From Epichloe hybrida (taxonomy: Eukaryota > Ascomycota > Sordariomycetes > Hypocreales > Clavicipitaceae): 23,264 bases of DNA. The notes under the pieces were generated by a model, which worked only from the letters and a program-made list of their open reading frames with translations, ran no database searches and was not told the origin of the DNA. The position numbers were made by a program, and so were the translations under genes. The number at the start of each line of letters is the position of its first letter. Positions within the stretch are counted from its first letter, which is position 1. The stretch is from assembly GCA_019022495.1 (NCBI GenBank), contig JAFEKR010000137.1, forward strand, positions 1-23,264. Reading direction: 5' to 3'. Shown here in pieces: positions 10,352 through 21,831 of this stretch.

Positions 10352-13300
10352 ATGGACCGCCAAAGGAAGCGTATGTTTCTCACATATTTCTATACTATAA
10401 TGATCGACCTCAAGATTTTCCCGATTGGCACTGCGGCAAACTCCTGGTGTTGAATGCTAACCCTTGAACGCACAGGCGAGCTGCGCGCCCTGAATGAGAA
10501 AGCTTGGAATGGAGAGAAAGGTTTGTTTGTCCCATCGAGCGCAATTGGAAGTGGTTCCTTGATTCTTGCTAGTTCGATCTTTGGTCAAAGCCTTGCTAAG
10601 TAACTCGATGACAGATCTACTCCCCGTCGCCCAGACCCTCGACTCGTCGTTAAAGAGGAACACAGCCTTCATTAAACGTCTACGGACCGCCGTTACGGCA
10701 GCCACCCTAAGCACCTTCTTACAAGAGATTCGAACGCTGAGCCTGCACAAATATCTATCCGAAATAATAGCTGCTTGCTATGAGGGCCTCTGCCGGCTGA
10801 AATCTCCAGGTGAGATAGAGGCCGGCGTTGAGATTGTGAGCGCCCTACACCTGCGCTTCGGTCCCACAGAATTCACCGAATATCTTGCTTGGCTCTTGGG
10901 CAAAGGGATGGCAACACCAGACAAAGGCGCCCTCAAGAGCCTGACCCCTGAAGCCCGTGAAAAAGAAGAGAAGGAAAGGATCACTCGTCAACGAGCCTTG
11001 CTACGAGTCATTACCGAACTATGGCTGGTTGGGGTGCTAAGGACACTGGACGATGCGACAAAGCCCGACGATGCGACAAAGGGTGCCAATGGGAAAGCTG
11101 TAGAGCTGAAGGCTCGAGCCGGTACAAGTAAGGGCGGCGGTGCAGAGCCTTTCCCTCTCGAAGTTTTGAAAGATCTTCTAGGCTACGATAGAGATCATGC
11201 GAATTTACCCCTGCTGGTCATCTTTGTGAAAGCTTTCAGCTGGGATATTTTGGGTGTCAAACCAGCTGGGTCCGATGGAAGGAAAACAGTGGAGGAGGAC
11301 GGCATTACCAGCAGCCAGACTGAGACACCTTCAGATGCCGATGAAGGGTCCGATCCCACGCATGCCTCCGAAGAACGGTCGCTCGCCTCTGCCGAATTAT
11401 CCGAACAATTTAAGAACGTACTGAAAAAATACTTTGACAATGTGGCCACACACATTGTGCGAGATCAGAAACTTATCCATTCTCAAGCTCGGCGAAATGC
11501 TGAAGCCTACGTCAAGTCTGGCGAGGTGTTCGAAGACCGACAGGCCAACTTCGAGAAGCAGGTGAAGGCTCAGGAACGCCTGATTTCTAATGCCCAAGTT
11601 GTTGCCGATGCAATTGGTGCCGAATTGCCAGATTTGAAGGACTCGGACGATTCTTTAGCAACCTCAAGTGGCTCTATAGGCTTAGTCAAAACCAGTGACT
11701 ATTTAAGAGCTATGGGTGAGGGCGCCGGGATATGGGCAGACGAAGATGAACGTAGGTTCTACGAAAAGTTGGTTGACTTGAAGGGTAAAGTCCCGCCAAT
11801 TCTTTTGGAAGACGGCAAGAAAAAGAAGACCGATACAGACGAGCCAGTGGGCAAGAAGAATGAGAACAACGAATTTGATGCGCTGAAGGCAGCCACCGAA
11901 GCCGCTGATGATCAATCAACTGCAATAGCCAACAAAACGATCGGCGCGCAGGTCGACGCTTTACTGGCCCTTTTACCGGAACTTACAAACAAAGAGGCCA
12001 TCGACCAAGCAGCCATAGACTTCTGCTTTGTCAACTCTAAAGCGTCCCGCAACCGCCTAGTCAAAGCACTAACCGAGGTCCCCAAAGGCCGTAGCGACTT
12101 GCTTCCATCATGGTCGAGACTCGTGGCCACCCTTGGCAGGTACATGCCCGACATTCCGAAGGGGCTTGTGGATTATCTAGACGCAGAGTTTCGAAGCTTG
12201 CAGCGGAGGAAGGAAAAAGACTTCTTAGGACAGGTTCGGCTCAGCAACATTCGATACCTAGCCGAACTTACGAAATTCGGTGTGGTGCCGGAGCACGTCG
12301 TGTTTCATTGCCTCAAGGTCAGCCTGGATGAGTTCTCACGCATGAACATCGAGATTTTATGCAATTTGATCGAGAATTGTGGAAGATATCTACTCAAAAA
12401 CCCAGAGACTGCGCCGAGAATGGCAAGCTTCCTGGAAACTCTGCAGCGCAAGAAGTCTGTTCAGCACATTGGGCAGCCTGAGCGCATGCTCATTGATAAT
12501 GCAGTTTACTATGTTGACCCTCCCGAGAGACCAGCAATCGAGCAAAAGGAACGCACTCCCACGGAGCTTTTCGTCCGTAAATTGGTGTACAGTGACATTA
12601 CGAAGCGAAATTACAGCAAGATTTTGAAACAAATTCGTAGGCTACACTGGGAAGAGGCAGAGGTAGGCCGAGAAAGTTCTCATCGCATCCCATAATTGAG
12701 TGAGAGGCAGCAGTGCACTAACATAAATTCAATAGGTTGTTTCAATTCTCGAAAAGGTGTTTTCTAAGCCCGGAAAAGTCAAGTACGGAAATATTCACAT
12801 TTTGGGCATCCTTTTGAGCGCTCTGTATCGCTACCATCCGGAATTTGTCGTCAAAGTCATTGACAACATCATCGAGTCGGTCAGTTTTGGCTTGGAACAA
12901 AATGATTTTCGTTCTTTTCAACGTCGGATTGCAGAGGTGAAGTATCTGGGAGAACTTTACAACTACAGGATGCTGGAGCATCCCGTTATTTTTGACACAA
13001 TGTACAAGATTCTCACGTTTGGACACGGTGAGTTGTAAAGAGTAATGCTAATGTCCCGATCTCATGCTGAGTCTTGGTATAGGAGGACCTCCAATTCCTG
13101 GCCGATACAACCCTCTCGATCCCCCAGATGATTTCTTTCGAGTACGTCTTGTTGCCACTATGCTAGAAACATGCGGCATGTTCTTCAATAGGGGCGCCGC
13201 CGGCAAGAAGTTGGACTATTTCCTTTCCTTTTTTCAGGTTAGTCTCCTTGCCTTAATGACTCATTCTTTTATTGTATCATCGCACTAATTTAAACGCTAG

Positions 13301-14331
13301 TACTATGTTCACACTAAGTCCTCTGTGCCTATGGACATTGAGTTCGTTGTCCAAGACGTCTTTTCAATCACTCGTCCTCAATGGAAATTTGCTCCCAATT
13401 TTGACGAAGCAGCCAAGGCCCTTCAACTCGCCATTGTTCAGGATCAGAAGACAGCAGGTGTTGATAAAGTTGTGGAGGCAGATGATGCCACCAGTGGAGC
13501 ATCATCAGACGATGACAACGGTGACGGTGACGATATAGAACAAGACGGCGAAGGCGATGATGATAGTGCATCTGACGATGATGAAGCTGAGGTGGGTATT
13601 TCACCCTCCATCTTACGATTACGCAAAGCAGTCATTTTTTGCTAAACATCAGAAGCAACAGGACCCGAACGATGACTCTACGGACGACATCAATTTCAAT
13701 GAAGAGTCAATTGTGGTGACTCGCCAGGAAGAGACTGTTGACCCTGAAGATGAAGCTGAGTTTGAACGCGAATATGCTAAGATGATGGCCGAGAGTCTTG
13801 AATCTCGTAAATTCGAGCGGAAACCTCTCTTCGATGTTCCCTTGCCTGTTCGACCCAAGAACCGAGACCCATCGATGAGCATTACTCAAGAGCAAGAGTC
13901 GTCCCCTCCCACAAATAAAATGGCATTTTCACTCCTGACGAAGAGAGGAAATCGTCAACAGGTTCGTAACCACATCGGATAGATCAGAAAGAAATATAGG
14001 ACTTTGAGCTAATCTTCATATCGAATTTCAGACCCGAACCGTTGAGCTTCCGTCTGACTCAACATTCGCCATTGCCATGAAAACGCAGCAGCAGGTTGAG
14101 AAAGAAGAGCAACAACGGATCAAAAATCTTGTCCTCAACTATGACCTCCAACAAAGCGAGGATCAAGACGGTATTTGCAATCGATGGCATTTGGTGGGCT
14201 TCAATTCAACTGACACTTTTGCATCAGGAATTGAACGAAGCACGGCGCTTAATAACAACCGTGTTGACCGACTGAATAAGGATCGCAGTCAGAGAGTGAG
14301 AAAACTACAGCTCAGTGACGTTGACTGGTAA
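10352..14331 (+). CDS. upf2: Nonsense-mediated mRNA decay factor Upf2/Nmd2 (MIF4G domains)
   Basis: Eight exons: 10352-10370, 10476-10520, 10615-12662, 12736-13027, 13083-13237, 13301-13591, 13653-13961 and 14032-14331. All phases agree and the total is 1,152 residues. Two tiny 5' exons encode MDRQRKRELRALNEKAWNGEK, joined to DLLPVAQTLDSSLKRNTAFIKRLR, the typical Upf2 N-terminus. Three MIF4G-like helical regions follow (roughly residues 30-280, 430-640 and 650-860; examples LRLSNIRYLAELTKFGVVPEHVVF as short pieces LAELTKFG and VKYLGELYNY). Then comes an acidic Asp/Glu tract (about 905-950) and a C-terminal basic/polar Upf1-binding-type tail (VRKLQLSDVDW). Upf2 bridges Upf1 and Upf3 in the cytoplasm to degrade mRNAs with premature stops. 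An in-frame stretch in the last exon (14171-14227) looks like a further 57-nt intron; if spliced, the protein is 1,133 residues. A 15-bp direct repeat at 11049-11081 duplicates DDATK. Confidence 0.95.
14171..14227 (+). other. Candidate frame-preserving intron in the last upf2 exon
   Basis: This 57-nt stretch starts GTATTT, has a CTGAC branch-like element 12-16 nt before its end and a pyrimidine-containing CAG acceptor. It is a multiple of three and contains no stop, so the frame stays open whether it is removed or kept. Removal joins DQDG directly to IERST. The inserted 19 residues (ICNRWHLVGF...) are hydrophobic/aromatic, unlike the polar tail around them, which favours an intron. The donor is weak, so retention is possible. 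Confidence 0.55.
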
Positions 14332-15540
14332 GAGACAGCGAATCAAGCCGACAAATGAGGGATGTGAAAAGCGCAAGACGCAGCATGTCCAGTTCCCACT
14401 TCGAAGTAAGCTTTGTAAGAACGTCTAGGTGTTCCACAGATGCGCAAAGGAGTGCGCATTGCCACCACAGCTGAAACAGGCAATTCTGAAGCGCTTCATG
14501 CTCACAACTCGTCAGTCTTGTGGCCAAAGATACCACTCACTTGACTACCATTGGGCGATGATCACCAATCTGCATCCGCCTGCGGGAATATTCGGGGGTT
14601 GGCGTAAAGAGTCGCAAGACGCGCCGTAGGGACAGCTGCATCCCCCTTCCCCTTCTCTGCTTCGGCGATGCCGCGAACCACACCACGACTCGACGAGAGA
14701 GAGAATTCTGGCTTTGGCCTCGCAATCGGTGAATCGGTGAATCTGGTCTCCGACACGTTCAGTCGATACCAACTAAAGCCCATTTGCAGCGTCCCTTTAG
14801 AACAGTTTGATGGACTTTTCATCGTCCAATGAATGAAGGGGTTCACAATCTCATCAGCCCTAGCTTCGGTTTGAAGGAATTGCGGCGTCTCCATGGCTAT
14901 TCTCATGAGAAAAATTTCGCAAAAAATTTTGAGCACAGAATATACAACCCAGTCGAGTAATACAGAACAGCTTTCGTTTGCGTGACCCACTACAAGCCAG
15001 CGAGACTGATGGTGTTACGAGCGTTCGAGTTCATTGCTCCATGGCCAAAGTAGATGTGAACACCGCAGATTTTCCATGTATTCCACCAGTGAGTGGCACG
15101 TGCGAAGAAAGAACAACCGCACTTTCCTTCCATGCTTGCCCGCATCCACCGTTGGTGCGTGACCACTGACTGCAGAGGCAGCAGCTACTGCATTTGTAAT
15201 CTGCAAACTGTCTTCCTGATTTTGTACGCAGACAAGTGTTTTCACGGCAGAAGAAGACGAAAACCGGGGCACTCTATGCACTGATATCCACCGAGTGAAA
15301 GATACAGCGTCTATCTGAGCTGATCCGAAGCTCAGACATAGTTTTGGCCTGAGGCGTTGTGGTGTACGAGCATCCGAGTGAAACTCGAGCCTTTTTCCTT
15401 TGCCGCTTCTCTGTGGTCCGTATCAAGTGCTTATCATATTCAGCTAGAGACGCAGCCGCGAGCCAAACCCCCTTGTGTTGTTGTCATCGAATCACAATCT
15501 GACTTGGCGGCTGCTTCGGGCAGATCCCACTGACACAAGC
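14332..15540. other. Gene-free region between upf2 and the chitin synthase gene
   Basis: About 1.2 kb with no supportable gene. The longest open frame (minus strand, 14562-14990) begins with GTG, has no family resemblance I recognise and is probably chance. The left part should hold the upf2 3' UTR. The right part (about 15000-15540), with several CAC/CTC-rich segments, is presumably the chitin synthase promoter and 5' leader. I see no convincing RNA gene or repeat. Confidence 0.45.
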
Positions 15541-17617
15541 ATGGCTATCTTCACCAGGCAGTGGCCGGTCAAAGATGTAAGTAAGAGTTCTGAACTCGCA
15601 CATTGGTCAAATCAGCAGATATTAACTAAGTGCTTAGATTATATATACTGCAATTGTTGGGTTCGTCATGCTAATGGCTTGCCTGGAGTGGCTGCTTTGG
15701 TTCGCAGCCTTCATATACTGCCTCGTCAAAGCCTACCTCAAAGCAGAGCACTGGTCCATTCGTGTCCTTTGCTTGTTCATCGGCTTCGCTTTTGCCGTGC
15801 TTCGGTGTGTTCATCTTGTCATTCCAAGCAACAAAGTGATCAAGGCCGAGTAGCCTGATACACAATATCTAGAAAGTTGCTGATGTCGAACACCAAGTTT
15901 CATATTCCTTCCCATCATGCTCGTCACTCTTCCCATGCCACCGGCCATTTCAAGCCTTTGGCCAGAATCCATGTCGTCTTTTTTGCAGTGGTTCGCTTTC
16001 TGGAGTTTTGCACTACTACTGACAATTCCCTGGCTATTTTGCATTTACCAGCTTGTCACAACCCATCTGGGGCGCAAGAAGAGGATGAAGCGGGTACTGG
16101 ATGACTTTAGCGCTCCGAAAGTTGTCGTAGTAATGCCTTGCTACCACGAAGAGCTTGAAGTACTCACCAGTGCAATCGACTCTGTCGTGCAATGCGAATA
16201 CCCGGCAACTTGCATTCACCTATTCCTGTCCTTTGACAGCGAAGAGGTGGATGATTTGTACGAAAGAACGCTAAGGCATCTTGGAGTATCAAACGACGCA
16301 GACTTTCATCCTGGATGCATCGATGTTGTTTTCAAGGCTGTCCGAGTCACGGTATCACGGTTTCCTCACGGCGGCAAACGGCATTGTCAGAAACTGACGT
16401 TCGAGCTCATTGATCGCATATATTCAGAATATAACAAACACCATGACAACATCTTCATCCTGTTTATCGATTCAGACTGTGTGCTTGATAAGGTCTGTAT
16501 TCAGAATTTCGTATACGACATGGAGTTGAGCCCAGGGAATTCCAGGCAAATGCTGGCTATGACGGGAGTGATCACCTCGACGACGAAAAAGCATAGTATA
16601 ATCACGCTGCTTCAAGACATGGAATACATCCATGGGCAACTTTTTGAGCGCACTGTAGAATCCGGTTGTGGTTCAGTAACATGCCTTCCAGGGGCGTTGA
16701 CGATGCTTCGATTCTCTGCATTCAGGCGTATGGCCAAGTACTATTTCGCAGACAAAGCCGAAGAATGCGATGACCTATTTGACTACGCCAAATGTCATCT
16801 GGGCGAAGACCGTTGGCTCACGCATCTTTTTATGATAGGCGCCCAGCATCGTTATCAAATTCAAATGTGTACGTCCGCCTTCTGCAAGACGGAAGCAGTT
16901 CAAACGTATGGCTCGCTTGTTAAGCAAAGACGACGATGGTTCCTCGGCTTTGTAACTAATGAAGTTTGTATGTTAACCGACTGGCGTTTGTGGGAGCGGT
17001 ATCCAGTTTTGATTTTTGTACGGTTCATGCAAAATACGATTCGGACAACGGCGCTGTTGTTCTTCGTCATGGTCATCGCGCTCTTAACCACTACCGCCAA
17101 ACCGCACGATCTGCCAGTGGGATTCATTGCAGTGTCGCTAGGGTTGAACTGGCTTTTGATGCTGTACTTTGGCGCTAAATTGAAGCGTTTCAAAATATGG
17201 CTGTACCCTCTCATGTTCATCATGAATCCCCTATTCAACTGGTATTATATGGTCTACGGAATCTTGACCGCTGGCTCGCGAACTTGGGGTGGCCCGCGAG
17301 CGGACGCGGCAGCGGCTGATCAACATACGACTGCTCGGGAAGCTGCGGAGCAGGCAGAGAAGCTGGGTGACGAACTCAATGTTGTGCCTGAGACGTTCAA
17401 GCCCGCAAAGGAGGCAAGGGCATTAGCTAGTAACGTGCATCAGGGAGATATGCTGATCAGCCGAAAGCGAAGCATTGTCCGGCCTCCAGACGCGGTAAAT
17501 GGTCAATTCTTAAGCCCAAGTAAAATGGTAGGATCATCATACAACCTCAGATCGCGGCCAAAGTATACGCCATCATTCGTCGAGGAACCCAGAGCTATGA
17601 TCGACGAGGGTCAGTAA
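15541..17617 (+). CDS. Chitin synthase (GT2 family), probably class VI
   Basis: Three exons: 15541-15576, 15638-15849 and 15955-17617 (636 residues). Intron 1 (61 nt, GTAAGT) is clear. Intron 2 (105 nt) has a weak GTAGCC donor, but its phase (2/1) restores the frame across two stop codons to give KADLWPESMSSFLQW. Topology: two N-terminal hydrophobic segments (about 14-70), a third at 95-118, a cytosolic GT2 catalytic domain, then three or four C-terminal membrane spans (about 438-520). Catalytic motifs: MPCYHEE (143-149), DSD in FIDSDC (about 255-257), PGALTMLR, GEDRW (366-370) and QRRRW (407-411), the chitin synthase signature. It polymerises GlcNAc from UDP-GlcNAc at the plasma membrane. 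The lack of a myosin or cytochrome b5 domain and the short length suggest class VI (ChsD-like); the subclass comes from memory of the family, not an alignment. The C-terminal tail (about 530-636) is polar and basic. Confidence 0.9.
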
Positions 17618-19126
17618 TGAATGCTGTGAATTGACTCATGGTCGACTGCGGAGTGTATTCACACGACGTTCACGAAGACGAGAGCAAGCATACCGTTGCT
17701 TTGCCTAACCAAACGCCGGTACGCTCGCGAAGAAACAAATACAAGTTACGTTTTAAACAGGGGTCAGTATCAGGGTCCCAGAGCCAGAGTGGCCAGAGTG
17801 GTGAGGGTCAGCCAACAATTGGGAACTGACCGCGAGCTAGCCAGTGGGCTGACATATACTAGTAGAGAATCTTGGAGTTGAAAATTAGAAACTGTTCCTT
17901 AAACCCCTTGTCTCGATAACATCATTTTCCCGGATTACATATTTGTGTGCATGTGTAATACACTACAAGAGCATTCGATATCGAACACGGTAGTCTTGGA
18001 AATTGAAATGACGAAAGAAGAGCCCGGCATACCCAAGACCGACGATGCTAGGCAGAATAGAGGCATGGCTGCAGTAAACCTGTGTGATACGCGCCACAAC
18101 GGTGGCGGGGCATGTTGGAAAGGTGTTACGACACAAAATAGGTAATAATGAGTGTCTGTTTAGTTGTTGATTCTCGCCAGCTATGTAGAAGCTAAATCTG
18201 TCCTTTAATATAGGGGTTTTAGGCCACGAGCCACCCGTTCAATTCAAGCGCGTATCAGAAGAAGTGCCATCTGAGAATCATTGAGCTCCAAACGCGTTGT
18301 AGTCAGATTGGCTCAAATTGAGACGAGATACCTGACTACACGGCCGTTGTGTAGACAACAACCAGGGCAGAATCATAAGTTAGTTCAAGTTCTTATCGGT
18401 GTCAAAGTTGCTTCTAGTACATATTTTGTGAAAAAGCATCGTGCAATATGACGCATCGTTTTGGCAGGCTAACAAAGCGCAAGAAAAGGCCGCGGTCCCC
18501 GTTGCTGAGGTCGATGGCTCTGGAAAGTTCTTCCAACTTCTACCAGTAGCTACCAGGAACCACCCCCCCCCCCTCGGGTACATGTCGGAACTATGGCGGG
18601 GTTCGAGTCGCCATGTACTCAACGTGTGTGTATTGGCCGACGAGGTACAGAGCCCCCCAGATCTGTAGCGCTGTACTCCGTATGCCCCTCAGGTATTTTG
18701 ATCATGCCCGCCTGATGGGCGCAGATGGATCATCTATTGGCTGGTCTGCGTGCGGCCTGACTTGTATCACGTTTATGTACATGTAAAACCAACCCATCCT
18801 TTTTTTTTTTCGAGTTGGCCAAGAGAGCAAGCACTGTTCACACCGCCCACCCAAGGAAAAGTTCGCCCATCTTAAACAAGAACAAACCTGACCTCGTCTT
18901 GCGACAAACCTCTCGACCTCTCCGCTCTTCACCGTTGATTTGCAATAAGCGTTCTCGCAAACGTTTCGAAACCATTCAAGCTCTCAACCGTAACTGACGC
19001 TAAATTCGTCAACCCCTCGTCTGAGCACCCCGCGTTTCCCCTCGGTGGATTGAGATTGGCGATAAAGACGAACAAGAGATAATAGGACTACGACGTAGAG
19101 CGACAACTCTACAAATCTTAGGCACA
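17618..19126. other. Gene-free region: chitin synthase 3' side and Hsp88 promoter
   Basis: About 1.5 kb with no supportable gene. It contains a 12-bp palindrome TTCGATATCGAA (17974-17985), two weak hairpins (18336-18354 with a 6-bp stem; 18593-18614 with an ATGGCG/CGCCAT stem), a run of 11 C (18563-18573) and a run of 11 T (18800-18810). The segment from about 18830 to 19126 is C/T-rich and probably the Hsp88 5' leader. A T-arm-like TTCGAGT at 18602 is not part of a tRNA. Confidence 0.45.
18523..19017. promoter_or_regulatory. Candidate stress-response elements upstream of Hsp88
   Basis: CCCCT (the STRE core, reverse of AGGGG) occurs at 18570-18574, 18685-18689 and 19013-19017. A two-unit heat-shock-element-like GAAAGTTC lies at 18523-18530. 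Hsp110 genes are usually heat-inducible through Hsf1 and Msn2/4-type factors. The HSE is only a partial match (two, not three, inverted nGAAn units) and CCCCT is short, so this is suggestive at best. Confidence 0.25.
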
Positions 19127-21831
19127 ATGAGCGTCGTGGGTATGTAAATCAACCCCCAACTGCACCCCTTGCTGCACACTCTCAATGGTTCAACCGTCGT
19201 TGACACCGTTGGAGTTGTGACGACGAATCAAGGAGATGCGCAGTCCATTAGTACCGAGGTCACCAACCTATAGCACTCGCTAACATAATTGAAACTCAAC
19301 AGGTGTCGACTTCGGAACCCTCAAGACGGTGACCGCTGTCGCTAGAAACCGTGGTGTTGATGTGGTAGGTAACATTCCCTCGAATCCTTGGTCGGCTTTC
19401 ATCCAGCTCTAGTCTAGCCACAAGCTGCCTCACGTCGTAAGTCAGCATGGCTAATATATTTGATGTTACATAGATCACGAATGAAGTTTCTAATCGAGCT
19501 ACTCCGTAAGTCGACTTCTCATACGAACGTTAATCCTTCGCTCTATTTTGGGAAGGGATACGTCCACCGGATCGATCCCGATAGCCAGCAATCTCGCCAA
19601 ATTCTCATTTGTACTGATGACTAACTTTTTTCTCTCAAACTTCAGTTCCATGGTCGGCTTCGGCCCCAAGTGTCGTTACCTCGGCGAAGCCGCCAAAACC
19701 CAGGAAATCACCAACCTCAAGAACACAGTCAGCTGCCTAAAACGACTTGCCGGCCGATCTTTCAATGATCCCGATATCAAGATTGAACAGCAATTTGTCA
19801 CTGCTCCTCTTGTTGATATCAATGGTCAAGTTGGCGCTGAGGTCAACTACCTTGGAAAAACCGAGAAGTTCTCCTCAACTCAGCTCGTTGCCATGTATTT
19901 GAGCAAGATTAAGCAGACTGCGGCCAACGAGCTCAGGCTTCCCGTTTCGGAGCTTTGCATGAGTGTTCCCGCTTGGTTCTCTGATACCCAACGACGAGCT
20001 CTATTGGATGCCGCTGAAATTGCTGGCTTAAAGGTCTTGCGTCTCATCAATGACACTACTGCTGCTGCGCTGGGCTGGGGTATCACAAAGCTTGACCTGC
20101 CGGCTCCCGAAGAGAAGCCTCGTCGGGTGTGCTTTGTTGATATCGGCCATAGCAGCTACACGTGCTCTGTTGTGGAGTTCAAGAAGGGGGAGCTCGCTGT
20201 CAAATCTACTGCATGGGACCGCAACTTTGGTGGCCGTGACTTTGATAAAGCCCTCGTTGATCATCTGGCCAAGGAATTCAAGGAAAAATTCAAGGTCGAC
20301 ATTTACACCCACGGCCGAGCTATGGCTCGCACCATTGCGGCCGCCGAGAAGACAAAGAAGATCTTGTCCGCCAATCAGCAGGCTCCTGTCAATATCGAGT
20401 CTCTCATGAACGATGTCGATGTCTCCGCGATGATAACTCGCCAGGACTTCGAAGCTATGATTGAGCCCATTCTGGCGCGTACCCACGTGCCTTTGGAGCA
20501 GGCTCTGGCTCAAGCCAAGCTCACCAAGGATGATATCGATGTGATCGAGATCGTTGGTGGTGGCTCGCGCTTACCAGCTCTAAAAGAGCGTATCCAGGCG
20601 TTCTTTGGAAGAACTCTTTCCTATACCATGAACGCTGATGAAGCCATTGCCCGTGGATGCGCGTTTAGCTGTGCCATCCTATCCCCGGTGTTCCGTGTTC
20701 GTGACTTCTCCGTCCAAGATGTCATCAGCTACGCAATCGAATTTGCATGGGAGAAGGCCGCCGATATCCCTGATGAAGACACCAGCCTGACTGTCTTCAA
20801 CAAGGGCAACGTTCTGCCTTCCACAAAAATTCTAACGTTCTATCGCAAGCAGCCTTTCGACTTGGAAGCTAGGTACGCCAGACCCGAGGATCTTCCCGGA
20901 AAGCAGAACCCATGGATTGGTCGATTTTCCGTCAAAGGCGTCAAGGCTGAGGGAAAGGATGAGTTCATGATTTGCAAGCTCAAGGCTCGCGTCAACATTC
21001 ACGGAGTTCTTAATGTGGAAACCGGCTACTATGTTGAAGACCAGGAAGTTGAGGAAGAGGTCAAGGAAGACGAGAAAGAAGATGCCGAGAAGAAGGACGC
21101 CGACGTAAGTATTTACACACTTGTTCACCTGATCCGTCAAAGTTTGAGTACTGAAATGCGACATCAAGGCTATGGACACCGATAAGAAAGACGAGGCCTC
21201 TAAGAAGACGCAAAAGGTCAAGAAGCAGGTTCGGAAGGGCGACCTGCCTATTTCTAGCGGCACCTCCTCTCTGGACACTGCTCAAAAGGCCGCTCTGAGC
21301 GAGCAGGAGGCAGCCATGGTCATGGAGGACAAGCTCGTTGCCGATACGGAGGAAAAGAAGAACGAGCTCGAGACGTACATCTACGACCTACGTGCCAAGC
21401 TGGATGAGCAGTATGCCGAGTTCACTAACGAGGAGGAGAAAGCATCGATCAAGAGCAAATTGGAGGCTGCAGAGGTAAGTTTCAAAAACCATGTTTCATA
21501 TTAGTAGACTTCGAGGCTCACATATTCTCCACAGGATTGGCTCTACGACGAGGGCGATGATGCATCAAAGGGTGTCTACGTCGCCAAGCTGGAGGAGTTA
21601 AGAGCTCTTGCTGGCCCAATTGTTCAGCGCCACTTTGAGAAAGTCGAAGCTGAACGACGTGCCGTCCAGGAACGCCTCGAGGCAGAACAGGCTGCCAAAA
21701 GAGCCGCCGAGGAAGAGGCTCGCAAGGCTGCTGAGGCTGAAAAGGCTGCTCAACAAACTGAAGGCGATCAGGAGATGAAGGACGCTGACACAGCTCAGCC
21801 CGATGTGGAGGAAGCTGCTGAGCAGAAATAA
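19127..21831 (+). CDS. hsp88: Hsp110-family chaperone Hsp88/Sse1 (Hsp70 nucleotide-exchange factor)
   Basis: Six exons: 19127-19139, 19303-19364, 19474-19505, 19646-21104, 21169-21474 and 21535-21831. The total is 722 residues, close to Neurospora Hsp88 and yeast Sse1. Introns are 163, 109, 140, 64 and 60 nt with GTATGT, GTAGGT, GTAAGT, GTAAGT and GTAAGT donors. The three small 5' exons encode MSVVGVDFGTLKTVTAVARN and NEVSNRATPSMVGFG, the start of the actin-like nucleotide-binding domain. Other landmarks are INDTTAAALGWG, FVDIGHSSYTCSV (phosphate-2 loop) and EIVGGGSRLPALKERI (adenosine motif). An Hsp110-type beta domain with an acidic loop (DQEVEEEVKEDEKEDAEKKD) follows, then a long helical C-terminus ending in an Ala/Glu/Lys-rich tail. 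This family acts in the cytosol as an exchange factor for Hsp70 and holds unfolded clients. VGFGPKCRYLGEAA distinguishes it from canonical Hsp70. The reading phases all agree. Confidence 0.97.

Noticed and set aside
14562..14990. 142-codon open frame on the minus strand between upf2 and the chitin synthase gene
   Set aside because: It starts with GTG, has mixed composition without a recognisable domain, and lies in the expected UTR/promoter region. It is probably a chance ORF.
15638..15916. Chitin synthase as a pseudogene, because stops fall between two exons in the same frame
   Set aside because: A phase-compatible 105-nt intron removes both stops and restores the conserved segment, and all catalytic motifs downstream are intact.
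18593..18614. tRNA-like GGTTCGAGTC T-loop within an ATGGCG/CGCCAT hairpin
   Set aside because: The stem pairing does not fit a T arm (the loop would be 10 nt), and no A box, anticodon arm or acceptor stem could be found around it.
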